Shown here piece after piece: positions 32,708 to 40,892 of a DNA stretch of 44,158 nucleotides (the first letter of the stretch is position 1; the number at the start of each line of letters is the position of its first letter). This DNA is from an uncultured Oscillospiraceae bacterium (GTDB lineage: Bacteria > Bacillota > Clostridia > Oscillospirales > Ruminococcaceae): contig UREN01000011.1 of assembly GCA_900546885.1 (NCBI GenBank), positions 1 through 44,158 on the forward strand. Reading direction: 5' to 3'. The translations under genes were made by a program, and so were the position numbers. The notes under the pieces were generated by a model. That model was not told where the DNA came from, made no database searches, and saw only the letters and a list, made by a program, of their open reading frames with translations.

Positions 32708-33586
32708 TCATTCAAGGTTCTGGATCTGCTCGCGTATCTTCTCAATCTCGCCCTTCATCTCCACCACCACGCGGGTGATGTCCAGCTCGTTGCACTTAGA
32801 GCCGATGGTGTTCGTCTCGCGGTTCAGCTCCTGCGTGAGGAAATCCAGCTTGCGGCCCACCGGCTCAGAGAGGGCCAGAATGTCGCGGTATTGCCGGATA
32901 TGGCTGCGCAGGCGCACCGTCTCTTCGTCCACCGCCGTCTTGTCGGCAAAAATAGCCGCCTCTGTCAGAATGCGCGCGTCGTCAATGTCGCGCCCGTCCA
33001 GCAGTTCTTTCAGGCGGGCGTACAGCTTATCGGTATATTTCTGCACGCGCGCAGCGCTCGTCTGTTCAATCACGCCCACGTCCTTTTCCAGCGTGCACAG
33101 GCGGGCCAGCACGTCTTCGCGCAGCTTTGCGCCCTCTGCCGCGCGCATGGCCACAAAGTTTTCCAGCGCGGCCGCGGCCACGGCCTGCACGTCCTGCCAA
33201 AGCTCGGCCTCGTCCGCCTCGGCGTGCACGGCGCTGAACATATCCGGAAAACGGCACAGCCCGGAAAGCGTCACATCGTTGCGCATGCCAAGCTGCCGGG
33301 CCATCTCATCCATGGCGGCCTTGTACTGCCTTGCCAGTTCTACATTCGGCGTGATGACGGTGTCCGGCGCCTCCACGTTCACAATGGTGAGGTTCAGCTC
33401 TGCCTTGCCGCGGGCAATTTTGCCGTTCACCAGCTTTTTCAGTTTATCCTCCAAAAACGAATACCCGCGCGGCAGCCGCGAAGAATATTCAAAATAGCGC
33501 GAATTTACGCTTTTGATTTCCACCGTGATATCGCGCCCGTGCAGCGTCAGCCGCGCGCGGCCATACCCCGTCATGCTCAAAACCAT
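32708..33586 (-). CDS. yicC: YicC/YloC family endoribonuclease
   Basis: This 292-residue protein of the YicC family has been linked to endoribonuclease activity and small-RNA turnover. The family start SMTGYGRARL, the block EIKSVNSRYFEYSSRLPRGY and the C-terminal DUF1732 part (DFLTQELNRETNTIGSKC) are all present. Start: ATG at 33586 with GGCGGGAAACG upstream; the longer frame to 33751 runs through the promoter. It is the first gene of the long operon that ends after thiN. Confidence 0.94.
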   Translation of the reverse strand: MVLSMTGYGRARLTLHGRDITVEIKSVNSRYFEYSSRLPRGYSFLEDKLKKLVNGKIARGKAELNLTIVNVEAPDTVITPNVELARQYKAAMDEMARQLGMRNDVTLSGLCRFPDMFSAVHAEADEAELWQDVQAVAAAALENFVAMRAAEGAKLREDVLARLCTLEKDVGVIEQTSAARVQKYTDKLYARLKELLDGRDIDDARILTEAAIFADKTAVDEETVRLRSHIRQYRDILALSEPVGRKLDFLTQELNRETNTIGSKCNELDITRVVVEMKGEIEKIREQIQNLE

Positions 33587-33646
33587 ACGCCGTTTCCCGC
33601 CTTTCCCCTTATTTTCGCCTTGTTCCATTGCCCATAGATAGGTTTT

Positions 33647-33675
33647 ATTATACCTATTTTCCGGGTAATGTGCAA
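33647..33675 (-). promoter_or_regulatory. Sigma-A promoter of the yicC-thiN operon
   Basis: TTGCAC (33670-33675), a 17-base spacer, then TATAAT (33647-33652) on the minus strand, with transcription predicted from about 33640. It is the only clear promoter seen ahead of this ~14 kb gene series. Confidence 0.9.
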
Positions 33676-33737
33676 CTGGTGGCGGGCGGCTTTTGCATGC
33701 AGGCCTTCTTCGTGTTTGACCCACATGCCGTTTTTCG

Positions 33738-33766
33738 TTGTCTTCCCCCATGCATTGTGCTATTCT
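33738..33766 (+). promoter_or_regulatory. Promoter of the GT-C-like membrane protein gene
   Basis: TTGTCT (33738-33743), 17 bases, TATTCT (33761-33766) on the plus strand, facing away from the yicC promoter about 60 bases away. A second -10-like TACTAT overlaps downstream. Confidence 0.6.
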
Positions 33767-33803
33767 TACTATTATGAACTATTTTTGAACGCGGGAGGCC
33801 ATC

Positions 33804-35678
33804 ATGTTCTTCTATCTGCTGATTCCCGTTGTGCTGACGGCGGCATGCGGGTTTCTTCTCACACATAAGCTGGGCACCGCGCCCGCTTTTGGGCCGTTTC
33901 TTTCCATTTGTACCACGGTTCTGTTCCTTATGCTGGCCGGCATCTGCAACCTTTTGTTTGCCGGCACCATCGTGTGGTACGCTGCCTGTGCCGCGGCCCT
34001 GGCCGTCTATTTTGCAAAAGAGCGGCTTGCAGGGGCAAAGCGCTTCGCACGCTATCTTCTTTCCCCGGGTGTTCTCGGTTTTCTTGTGTGGGGGCTGGCG
34101 TTATGCGCCATTTATATCTGGAACGGGTCTTTCTATTCGCAGTGGGACGAGTATGGCTTTTGGGGGCCTTATTATAAGAATATTTTTGAAAGCGATTCCC
34201 TTTTACAATTCACACCGTATCATTTTGTCCACCCCACTTACCCGCAGGCCTTTGCACTGTTTTATTATTTTCTTTCGTTTTTTGCCCCCGCTTTCTCAGA
34301 GGCGCATACCTTCTGTGCCGTTGGGCTTATTCTCACTGCATGTGCCGCGTGCCTTCTGGGCACTACAACGTGGCGGCACAGGCCGGTTGCCAGTGCGTTC
34401 GGTTTTTTAATGGTTCCGTTGTTTTTTGCCCTTTTCCCTTACGCAGACCCCTATATCTCAGTATATACCGATGTGCTGTGCGGGGCTGTGTTCGGCGCAT
34501 GCCTGATTCTTTGCGCTTCCATTCAAACCGGGGTTCGCTCTGCGGCTGCTGCAGCGCTGGGCCTTGCCTGCCTTGTGCAAATGAAAGAGATTTGCATTCT
34601 GCTGGCTTTGGTGTGCATAGCAGCTCACTGGGCGTGCGTTTGGGGCCAGCGGCAGGGCCTGCAAAAAAGATGGCTGCTGTGCGCCCTTTCGGCAGTGGGA
34701 GGGCTTGGCTCATTTGCTGTTTGGCGCATCTTTCTTCTGCTGACGCACACTGCTTCAGACCAATTTTCCTTCACAAGCGGGTTTGGCCTGTTTTTTCAAA
34801 AAATATCCGGCGCGCTGAATGGAACAGACCGTGTGACGGCCAGCGTTCTGGAAATGTTTAAAATCAATTTTTTCTACAAACCTGTGTTCTACAATGGCTA
34901 CGGCACGCCATTTGTAACCTGTGTGCTGCTGGCCGCTTTTGCTTTGATTTTCGGCGTGTGGATGTGGCGGGCACATGGCATGCGCGGGCAGGCGGTTACA
35001 TTTTGGGCAATGCCGTTTTTCTTTGGGTGTTATCTTGCAAGCATTCTGTACACGTATTTATGTTTTGTCAGCGAAGCGGAGGCGCTTCGCAATGCGTCGT
35101 ACGAGCGCTATATTTCCACATTTTTAATTGGGTGGGTAATGGCCGCCATTTTCTTCTGCATCGAGTATGGCGGCACCTTTTTCCCATTCCGCCGCAAGGG
35201 CTGGCTGCCCGCGGCTGTATGCATCGCGGTCACTGCGCTCATCGTCAACACCGCCGCACAGCGCAATGTGCTGAACATTGGCACACAAAGGGAAAAAGCG
35301 GGCCGGGCCAATTTTGACGCCGTATGCGCGCAAATGCGTGCTGAAACGCAGCCTGGTGACGACATCTGGCTTGTGGCACAGCATGCAGACGGCATGTATT
35401 GGTATATGTTCCACTATACAATGTACCCTGCACGCGTGAAAGAGGGCCTGCCTTACACCATAGAAGGCCTTACGCCAGAAGAATTTCTTCAAATGGCACA
35501 CGACAACAGCATCGAGTATCTTCTTGCTTATGTGGTGGATGATGCATTTTGCCAAACTTATTCCTCCCTGTTTGACGGGGGCGTTGCACAGGTGATGCAC
35601 TCGGGCCTGCCCAGCCTGTACCGTGTGACACAAACGGGCTTCTCGCTGTGCGTAGACACCAAGCTTCCCTCCGCCTGA
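33804..35678 (+). CDS. GT-C-like multi-pass membrane protein
   Basis: This 624-residue protein has about a dozen hydrophobic segments and a soluble C-terminal part (about 505-620). The first large outer loop carries YSQWDEYGFWGPYYKN (about 111-126). An acidic motif at this place is typical of GT-C glycosyltransferases that use lipid-linked sugars, and WDE(F/Y)-type loops occur in a group of uncharacterised Firmicutes membrane proteins. A second notable motif is NASYERYISTFLIGW (about 430-444). The C-terminal part (DDIWLVAQHADGMYWYMFHY) resembles the soluble ends of such proteins. ATG follows GGGAGG. It stands alone on the plus strand with its own promoter and terminator, and by eye its third codon positions are more AT-rich than the neighbours. 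The substrate is unknown. Confidence 0.78.
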   Translation: MFFYLLIPVVLTAACGFLLTHKLGTAPAFGPFLSICTTVLFLMLAGICNLLFAGTIVWYAACAAALAVYFAKERLAGAKRFARYLLSPGVLGFLVWGLALCAIYIWNGSFYSQWDEYGFWGPYYKNIFESDSLLQFTPYHFVHPTYPQAFALFYYFLSFFAPAFSEAHTFCAVGLILTACAACLLGTTTWRHRPVASAFGFLMVPLFFALFPYADPYISVYTDVLCGAVFGACLILCASIQTGVRSAAAAALGLACLVQMKEICILLALVCIAAHWACVWGQRQGLQKRWLLCALSAVGGLGSFAVWRIFLLLTHTASDQFSFTSGFGLFFQKISGALNGTDRVTASVLEMFKINFFYKPVFYNGYGTPFVTCVLLAAFALIFGVWMWRAHGMRGQAVTFWAMPFFFGCYLASILYTYLCFVSEAEALRNASYERYISTFLIGWVMAAIFFCIEYGGTFFPFRRKGWLPAAVCIAVTALIVNTAAQRNVLNIGTQREKAGRANFDAVCAQMRAETQPGDDIWLVAQHADGMYWYMFHYTMYPARVKEGLPYTIEGLTPEEFLQMAHDNSIEYLLAYVVDDAFCQTYSSLFDGGVAQVMHSGLPSLYRVTQTGFSLCVDTKLPSA

Positions 35679-35709
35679 ACATGTAAGGGGCGGTTCCGGC
35701 ATATCTTTT

Positions 35710-35742
35710 GTTTGCCGCTAGAGGCCGGGCAAACGGCTTTTT
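35710..35742 (+). terminator. Terminator after the GT-C-like gene
   Basis: GTTTGCC (35710-35716) pairs with GGCAAAC (35728-35734), followed by GGC and five T (35738-35742), 31 bases after the stop. The stem is short. Confidence 0.65.
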
Positions 35743-35792
35743 CTTGGCCTGCCCTCTGCCCGTCACGGCGGACGGCCGCGCGCAGAAAAGAA

Positions 35793-35821
35793 GTGACTTT
35801 TGCCGCGGCGGCTGTTAGAAT
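35793..35821 (+). promoter_or_regulatory. Probable promoter of the DUF885 lipoprotein gene
   Basis: GTGACT (35793-35798), 17 bases, TAGAAT (35816-35821) on the plus strand. The -10 is good and the -35 moderate. It is 74 bases upstream of the GTG start. Confidence 0.55.
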
Positions 35822-35894
35822 GGAATTGCCAGGGCGCACGGCATTTGCGCCAGGGCATCGTTTTTCCACCTTTACACACAGGAGGGACCCATTT

Positions 35895-37718
35895 GTGAAA
35901 GCCCGCAAACCTTGGAAAAAAGCGGCATGCGCCGCGCTGTCGGCCGTGATGGCGCTTTCCCTGACGGCCTGCCAAAGCGCTGGGCAGGCCGTGACTGCTT
36001 TGCCCGCAGTGCAGCAGCAGGCGTTTGATGATTTTCTGATGCAGGACTTTATTCAGACTATGGAGAGCGAATATACCGCCCTTCATGTGTATTTGCAAGA
36101 CCCCGCAGCCTTTGGCATTGACATGAGCAACGTAGAGCCCGGCCTTGGCAGCCGGCCGGACATGGCCTCGCAGAAACAGGCCGTGCAGGCGGCAACCGAG
36201 GCGTACGAGCAGTTTCTTTCGTTTGACAGAAGCGTGCTTTCGCCCGGCCAGCAGGATTCGTATGACATCTATGCCTTCCAGACGTCGCTTGCCCTGGCGC
36301 TGAGCGATGAAAAATTTGACTATTATGCACAGCAATTCGAGAGCATGGGCGGCCTGCATTATCAGCTGCCCACCCTTTTGTCGGATTGGGCGCTGCGCAG
36401 CGAAGAGGATGTGGAAGGCCTGATTGCCATGGTGCAGGATGTGCTGCCGTATGTGGAGAGCGCGCTGGAATATACAAAAGAGCAAGCGGCGCGCGGCCTT
36501 CTGATGGCAGACCTTGACGAGGTGATTGGCTATTGCGAAAGCGTGCTGCAAAGCGGCGAGGACAGCGCCGTGCTCAGCGCCATGAATGAAAACATCGACG
36601 CGCTGGGGCTAAACGCGGCAAAGGCCGAAGAGTATAAGCGCCGGCTGAAAGAGGCTTTCACCGCCTCTTTCCTGCCCGCCTATGAGCAGATGATTCGCAC
36701 GCTGGAAGAGCTGCAGGCCTCTGGCGTGAACAACGAGGAGGGCCTTGCGGCATTTGAGCATGGGCAGGAATACTATGAGCTTTTGCTGCAAAGCACCATT
36801 GGCTCGGACAAAACCGTGCAGGACGTGCGCACCATGATGGAGCAGGCCATGCAGGAGCATATTCTGCAGCTGCAAACGGCCATTGCCGAAGACCCAAGCG
36901 CTCTGTACGCGCTTTTCGGCACGCTGCCCGCCACGGGCTATGACAGCTACGAGGCCATTTTAGACGACATTCAAAGCCGCATGTTTGCAGATTTTCCTCA
37001 GGTAAGCGAGCTTTCCTATGAGATTTCCGACATCAGCGAAGAAATTGCCTCCACCTCGGGCGTCACAGCCTATTTCAACATCCCCACCCTGGACGGAGAT
37101 TCGGTGCGCCAGCTGCGGGTAAACCCGCTTTCCAATGATGTATCGTCCATCTCCACCTATTCCACCGTGGCGCACGAAGGCTTCCCGGGGCATATGTACC
37201 AATATGCCTATCTGTACGAAAACCTCACTTCGCCCTGGCGCAAAGCGCTGGCTTCCAACGACGCCTACACCGAAGGGTATGCCACCTATGCGCAGTATGC
37301 GGCGTTTCAGTATCTGGACAGTGTGGATTCCACCCTGCTGAACGTATACCGGGAAAACGAGATGGTCACCAACTGTGTGGTTGTGCTGGCGGATATTGGC
37401 ATCCATTACGACGGTTGGAGCCTGGACGACTTTGTGCAGGCCATGAACGGGTACGGCTTTCAGCTGGATGCCGCAGGCGCCGCAGCGCTGTACCGCCAGC
37501 TGCAGGCCAACCCCTGTGCCTTCCAGCCGTATTATGTGGGCTATGAAGAATTTGCCGCCATGCGCCGGCAGGCCCAGCAGGCCCTGGGCAGCGCCTTTAG
37601 CGAGGTTGGCTTTCACGAGGCCATTTTAAAAAGCGGCGCCGCGCCCTTCCATGTAGTGCAGCGCAATGTGGACGCCTATATCAGCGAAGCGTCCGGCGCC
37701 CTGCCCGCGGCCGCATAA
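35895..37718 (+). CDS. DUF885 family lipoprotein, putative metallopeptidase
   Basis: This 607-residue protein begins with a lipoprotein signal (KKAACAALSAVMALSLTACQ, Cys at about 24), so it should be anchored on the outer face of the membrane. The body is a DUF885 domain with the zinc-site-like motif VAHEGFPGHMYQ (about 425) and the later acidic partner region YTEGYATYAQYA (about 457). These match a gluzincin-like metal site, though activity in the family is little studied. Start: GTG at 35895 with GGAGGG eight bases upstream; the in-frame extension to 35712 covers the promoter. Full length for the family. It is a monocistronic unit. Confidence 0.88.
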   Translation: MKARKPWKKAACAALSAVMALSLTACQSAGQAVTALPAVQQQAFDDFLMQDFIQTMESEYTALHVYLQDPAAFGIDMSNVEPGLGSRPDMASQKQAVQAATEAYEQFLSFDRSVLSPGQQDSYDIYAFQTSLALALSDEKFDYYAQQFESMGGLHYQLPTLLSDWALRSEEDVEGLIAMVQDVLPYVESALEYTKEQAARGLLMADLDEVIGYCESVLQSGEDSAVLSAMNENIDALGLNAAKAEEYKRRLKEAFTASFLPAYEQMIRTLEELQASGVNNEEGLAAFEHGQEYYELLLQSTIGSDKTVQDVRTMMEQAMQEHILQLQTAIAEDPSALYALFGTLPATGYDSYEAILDDIQSRMFADFPQVSELSYEISDISEEIASTSGVTAYFNIPTLDGDSVRQLRVNPLSNDVSSISTYSTVAHEGFPGHMYQYAYLYENLTSPWRKALASNDAYTEGYATYAQYAAFQYLDSVDSTLLNVYRENEMVTNCVVVLADIGIHYDGWSLDDFVQAMNGYGFQLDAAGAAALYRQLQANPCAFQPYYVGYEEFAAMRRQAQQALGSAFSEVGFHEAILKSGAAPFHVVQRNVDAYISEASGALPAAA

Positions 37719-37729
37719 GCGCACAGCAC

Positions 37730-37770
37730 AACAGCCGCCCCGGCCTTGGCTGGCCGGGGCGGCTGTTTTC
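37730..37770 (+). terminator. Terminator after the DUF885 gene
   Basis: A perfect inverted repeat with 15-base arms (37731-37745 and 37752-37766) is followed by TTTTCT on the plus strand. It abuts the stop codon of the convergent ywaF-like gene, and so may also block transcription from that side. Confidence 0.9.
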
Positions 37771-38516
37771 TATCGAATTCGGCGGGCAAGCCGGGCGCGC
37801 AGGCGCTTTTGGCAACAGGGCAGGCCGTACATAACGGCAAAAATGGCCCCCGCCAGCACCGGGTAACCCAACAGGTGGTTGCCGAAAGCCTGCTCGAACA
37901 GGCGCAGCGGGTTGCCGGCGTCTGCCCGCATCAGGAACATGAAATTGGTGCCCAGCGCCAGGTTGATACAATAGACCGGGACAGCCAGGGCAAGCGCCAG
38001 GCCCACGCAGCCCGGCAAATATTTGGCCTGCGGGCAGATGTCGCGCCCCGCTGTGAGCATAATGGGGTATGTTGCCAGCAGAATGTGCACCGTAAAGCTG
38101 TGCAGGTGCATAAAATTGGCGGGCGGAAGGCTGACCCATGTGGGAAACAAAAGCGCAGCCAGCGCCGCCGGAATGCACACGGCATACAGAAAATTATCTA
38201 CCAGCCTGGTTGGGCGCAGCGCGTGCAGCGCAATGAGAAAGATGTTGATGCTGCACATGTGCAGGGGCAAATAGCTGGCGCGGTAGTTGCCGCCCACCAG
38301 AAGGCACACAATCTTGAAAGCCTCGTCGGCCAGCAAAAGCGCGGCAAAAAGCCAGCGGATGTGTTTGCGCCGCGCCTGCGAACTGTTTCGGTAAAAAAGG
38401 CTGCACGCAATGGCAAACACAACAAACCCGGCCAGCCACGCCAGGTGCACAGGCCCGAAGCTGGAAAAGCCCTGCCCCTCTGGAATTGTCTCTATCGTGT
38501 CAAGAAAATACTGCAT
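37770..38516 (-). CDS. YwaF/TIGR02206-type integral membrane protein
   Basis: This 248-residue protein has six to seven hydrophobic segments and the pattern of the YwaF family: FSSFGPVHLAWLAGFVV near the start, LPLHMCSINIFLIAL (about 88) and NFMHLHSFTVHILLA (about 132). The function of the family is unknown. Start: ATG at 38516 following GGGGGACGCG; the frame extension to 38576 runs into the -10 box. It is convergent with the DUF885 gene and has its own promoter. Confidence 0.85.
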   Translation of the reverse strand: MQYFLDTIETIPEGQGFSSFGPVHLAWLAGFVVFAIACSLFYRNSSQARRKHIRWLFAALLLADEAFKIVCLLVGGNYRASYLPLHMCSINIFLIALHALRPTRLVDNFLYAVCIPAALAALLFPTWVSLPPANFMHLHSFTVHILLATYPIMLTAGRDICPQAKYLPGCVGLALALAVPVYCINLALGTNFMFLMRADAGNPLRLFEQAFGNHLLGYPVLAGAIFAVMYGLPCCQKRLRARLARRIR

Positions 38517-38574
38517 CGCGTCCCCCTGCCCGCCCCGCGCAGGATCATTTTGAAATTGCCGGAACAGCGATACC

Positions 38575-38604
38575 ATTATAGCCGCCCCGCGCGGCCTTTC
38601 GCAA
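38575..38604 (-). promoter_or_regulatory. Promoter of the YwaF-like gene
   Basis: TTGCGA (38599-38604), 18 bases, TATAAT (38575-38580) on the minus strand. Transcription would begin near 38568, 52 bases before the ATG. Confidence 0.78.
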
Positions 38605-38666
38605 GGCCCTGCGTTTATTTTACACAGCTTTTTAACAAACCGCCGCGCAAAGCAACCAAATAAGGT

Positions 38667-39413
38667 TTACAAGTAGATGCACCGGCTTTGGGCAGGGTTT
38701 CGCCTGTCATATTGCACGCGCACCGCGCGCGGGCAATTTCTTCGCAGCAGCCCCGCCACCCCGGCATGCGGGACGGCTTCTTCCAGCGAGAGGCCAACAC
38801 CCACCTGCTCGAACACGCGCCCGTCCGGCGCGCAATAGGCATAGCGGGGGTAATGTGCGCCGCCAATTTGCACAAAGCCCTTCAGCACGCCCTGTGTCTC
38901 GTGGAAAAAGCAGCCTGCCAGCGCCATATGCAGCAGCGCGCCCAGGCTGCCCTGCACAGATGCGGCAAAGGCGCGCACGCGCCACAGGCAACCGGCCAGT
39001 TTTTCCCGGCAGCCTGCGGGCGGCTGGCCCCCGGCCTGCTCTTGCTTCCAGCACAAAAACGCCTGCAGCCTGCGCACATTCTGCAGCGGCCCTTTCACGC
39101 GCAGCTTTCCGGCCACAATGTGCCCCGGGCGGCCCGGCACCGAAAACTCGCCCCACAGCACGGCCAGCTCCCCGCTGACGGAAAAGCGCTGCAGCCGTTC
39201 CAGGCACAAAACTCCCTTTCCATCCTGCCCTGCAGGCAGCGCCTTTCGGGCATACAGCAGGTTCATGCCGCACAGCTTCAGCTGCGGGTGATAGCAAAAG
39301 AACACCGCGCCCTGTGCCTGCTCGGCCTGCACCTGCCGGCGCTCGGGCGCGCTTAGGCTTTCCAGCATTTGGGCCGGGCTGGCCGCATCCCAACGTTTTG
39401 CAAAGCGCCGCAT
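38667..39413 (-). CDS. Hypothetical protein, no recognised family
   Basis: This 248-residue soluble protein is not recognised. It has an Arg/Lys/Gln-rich start (RRFAKRWDAASPAQMLESLS), several Cys residues, a middle rich in hydrophobics around GELAVLWGEFSVPGRPGHIV, and a C-terminal part AHYPRYAYCAPDGRVF. The start is ATG at 39413, preceded by GGAGGCGAGG at good spacing. Two other long frames overlap it (38707-39648 minus and 38688-39356 plus), but their translations are Arg/Pro/Ala-rich in the manner of shadow frames. It appears to be a single-gene unit. A conserved orphan is possible. Confidence 0.6.
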   Translation of the reverse strand: MRRFAKRWDAASPAQMLESLSAPERRQVQAEQAQGAVFFCYHPQLKLCGMNLLYARKALPAGQDGKGVLCLERLQRFSVSGELAVLWGEFSVPGRPGHIVAGKLRVKGPLQNVRRLQAFLCWKQEQAGGQPPAGCREKLAGCLWRVRAFAASVQGSLGALLHMALAGCFFHETQGVLKGFVQIGGAHYPRYAYCAPDGRVFEQVGVGLSLEEAVPHAGVAGLLRRNCPRAVRVQYDRRNPAQSRCIYL

Positions 39414-39818
39414 CTGCCTCGCCTCCATTTTTGCTTTGGGTGGCAAACATCAAACAGGTGGCCACCGCAGCCATGCAGCTATATTGTAACGTTTTTGCCC
39501 CGCCAAGGCCATAGGGCAATGTAAAGCGCGGGGAATTTTCTGGGAAAGCTGCCGTAATTTTTGGCCAAGGTGCGCAAAATAAGCCAAAGGCACCCCGCCG
39601 CCCCCGGCTTGAATTCTTTGCCGGGGCAGCCTTGACACATACCGGCACACGCCAAAGGCGTCCGGGCCAAAACAGGTTGCCGGAAGACGCGTTTTTATTT
39701 TGCCAGCCATTTCAGCCCCGGCACATTCAAAAAGCCCGGCGGCCTTCACCGGCCGCCGGGCTTTTTGCGCCGCTGCCTGCAATAAAAATTTTGCCCCGCC
39801 TTGCCGCGCGGCCCGGCC
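39414..39818. other. Intergenic region upstream of the hypothetical gene
   Basis: It holds the bidirectional terminator of the HMA gene (39729-39766), a hairpin at 39602-39626 (GCCGGGG against CCCCGGC) and a weak promoter on the minus strand (TTGGCG at 39501-39506, 17 bases, TATAGC at 39478-39483). A 63-codon minus-strand frame (39479-39670, TTG start) has no ribosome binding site and is not called. Confidence 0.4.
39729..39766. terminator. Bidirectional terminator after the HMA gene
   Basis: An inverted repeat with 16-base arms including A/T tails (39729-39744 and 39751-39766, six-base loop) gives T-runs on both strands. It lies 53 bases after the HMA stop. Confidence 0.93.
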
Positions 39819-40064
39819 TCAGCCAAACAGGCCCCTTTTCTGGTACGGCTCGCTTGTTACGGCAAGCACCGTGTAGCCCGCGGCCGCAATGGCCTGTTTC
39901 AGCGCCGCCTCGTCAAGGGGCGCTTCGGCAATCACCACCGTCTGCCTTTTGGCCCGGGACGAACTTACCTTCTTCACCGCAAACGCCCTGCGCACGGCGT
40001 CGTTCACATGGGCCTCGCACATGCCGCACATCATGCCGTCCACCGCCAGCGTGTATTTTATCAT
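39819..40064 (-). CDS. Heavy-metal-associated (HMA, CopZ-like) domain protein
   Basis: This 81-residue single-domain protein has the metal-binding motif GMMCGMCEAHVNDAVRRAF (Cys at 13 and 16) and a typical ferredoxin-like alternation of strands and helices. The linker between the second strand and the end is Arg/Lys-rich (SSSRAKRQ). Such stand-alone domains carry copper or, in clostridia, are found with iron and other metal transport genes. No P-type ATPase is nearby. Its promoter has a palindromic operator, so it is probably regulated by a metal-responsive repressor. The metal is not determined by the sequence. Confidence 0.9.
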   Translation of the reverse strand: MIKYTLAVDGMMCGMCEAHVNDAVRRAFAVKKVSSSRAKRQTVVIAEAPLDEAALKQAIAAAGYTVLAVTSEPYQKRGLFG

Positions 40065-40099
40065 ACTTTTGTGCCTCCCGTCTGCCTTGCGGCAAGTAA

Positions 40100-40113
40100 T
40101 TAGTTGTAACTAA
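40100..40113 (-). promoter_or_regulatory. Palindromic operator overlapping the HMA start of transcription
   Basis: The perfect inverted repeat TTAGTT-GT-AACTAA (40100-40113) begins five bases after the -10 box on the minus strand, so a bound repressor would cover the start of transcription. AT-rich TTAG...CTAA palindromes are typical of DtxR/MntR-type metal repressors. Which regulator binds is inference. Confidence 0.6.
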
Positions 40114-40117
40114 CCAC

Positions 40118-40146
40118 ATCATAGTCCCTCACCGCCGTTTTGTCAA
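40118..40146 (-). promoter_or_regulatory. Promoter of the HMA gene
   Basis: TTGACA (40141-40146), 17 bases, TATGAT (40118-40123) on the minus strand, a near-perfect sigma-A promoter. Confidence 0.9.
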
Positions 40147-40265
40147 ACCGGCGGCGCGCAAAACACGCAAAAGCCGGGCAAAGGCGCATTGCCGACGCTA
40201 TGCGCCCGAATTCCTGTTTCAGAGGCGATGGTTTTCTTGCGTCAACATACCGAAAGCAGGCTTTT

Positions 40266-40892
40266 TTATGCCTCCACAGCGGCAATGCTGGCCACCGATT
40301 GCTCAAAAACATCGGCGCGGCTGCCGCCCGTCATATCGGTGTACGAGATGGTATAGGCCTTATCTGCACTTACGCCCACACAGATATGCATGATGTTCAA
40401 GCCGTTGAGCTCCACGGTGTAGCTGATGCGGTATGCCTCACACGGGCCCACATGGTACGTGCTGAACTCCACATCGTTCAGCGTGACGTCTGTGCCCGTC
40501 TGTGCCTCCAGGCCCTGTTCAATGGACGCCGTCATCATCTCCTGCGTCACCACGCCCTCGATGCCGCCACCGGGGTTATCTAGAATTACCACATTGACGT
40601 TCGAGCCGTCGTCGGCCACATAAAGCTCTGCCGCGCCGGTTTGGCTGGCATCGGCGGCCTCAAAGCCCTCGGGCACCTCAAAGGTGACCGTATAGGCGCT
40701 GGGGTCTGCCTGGGAAGAGGCCGGTTCACTTTGCGAGGCCGTGCTGGCGGAGCCCGAGCTTTCAGACGCCGCCGTGCTGCCAGAGGCGGCTGCGCTGCCG
40801 GGCGCCTCTGTGCCGCCGCATGCCACCAGTGCAAGCGCCATGCACACGGCCAAAAGCGCCGCCAAAACCTTTTTTGATGCGTTTGCTTTCAT
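40266..40892 (-). CDS. Secreted lipoprotein, function unknown
   Basis: This 208-residue lipoprotein has signal KKVLAALLAVCMALALVACG (Cys at about 25). A Ser/Ala/Thr/Glu-rich linker (about 28-64) follows, and then a compact domain (about 65-205) beginning YTVTFEVPEGFEAADA. The strand pattern and the FEVPEGF start resemble PsbP/Mog1-like or DcrB-like folds, but this is only an impression. Start: ATG at 40892 with AAGGAGG nine bases before it. No clear promoter or terminator was found; an inverted repeat (40917-40924 and 40954-40961) lies upstream. Confidence 0.82.
   Translation of the reverse strand: MKANASKKVLAALLAVCMALALVACGGTEAPGSAAASGSTAASESSGSASTASQSEPASSQADPSAYTVTFEVPEGFEAADASQTGAAELYVADDGSNVNVVILDNPGGGIEGVVTQEMMTASIEQGLEAQTGTDVTLNDVEFSTYHVGPCEAYRISYTVELNGLNIMHICVGVSADKAYTISYTDMTGGSRADVFEQSVASIAAVEA

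Noticed and set aside
38707..39648. A 313-codon minus-strand frame overlapping the orphan gene
   Set aside because: Its translation is Arg/Gly/Pro/Ala-rich with shadow-frame character, and it runs through the weak promoter. The frame chosen has a ribosome binding site and better residue balance.
39479..39670. A 63-codon frame (TTG start) upstream of the orphan gene
   Set aside because: No ribosome binding site, a weak start codon, a hairpin inside it and no recognisable motif.
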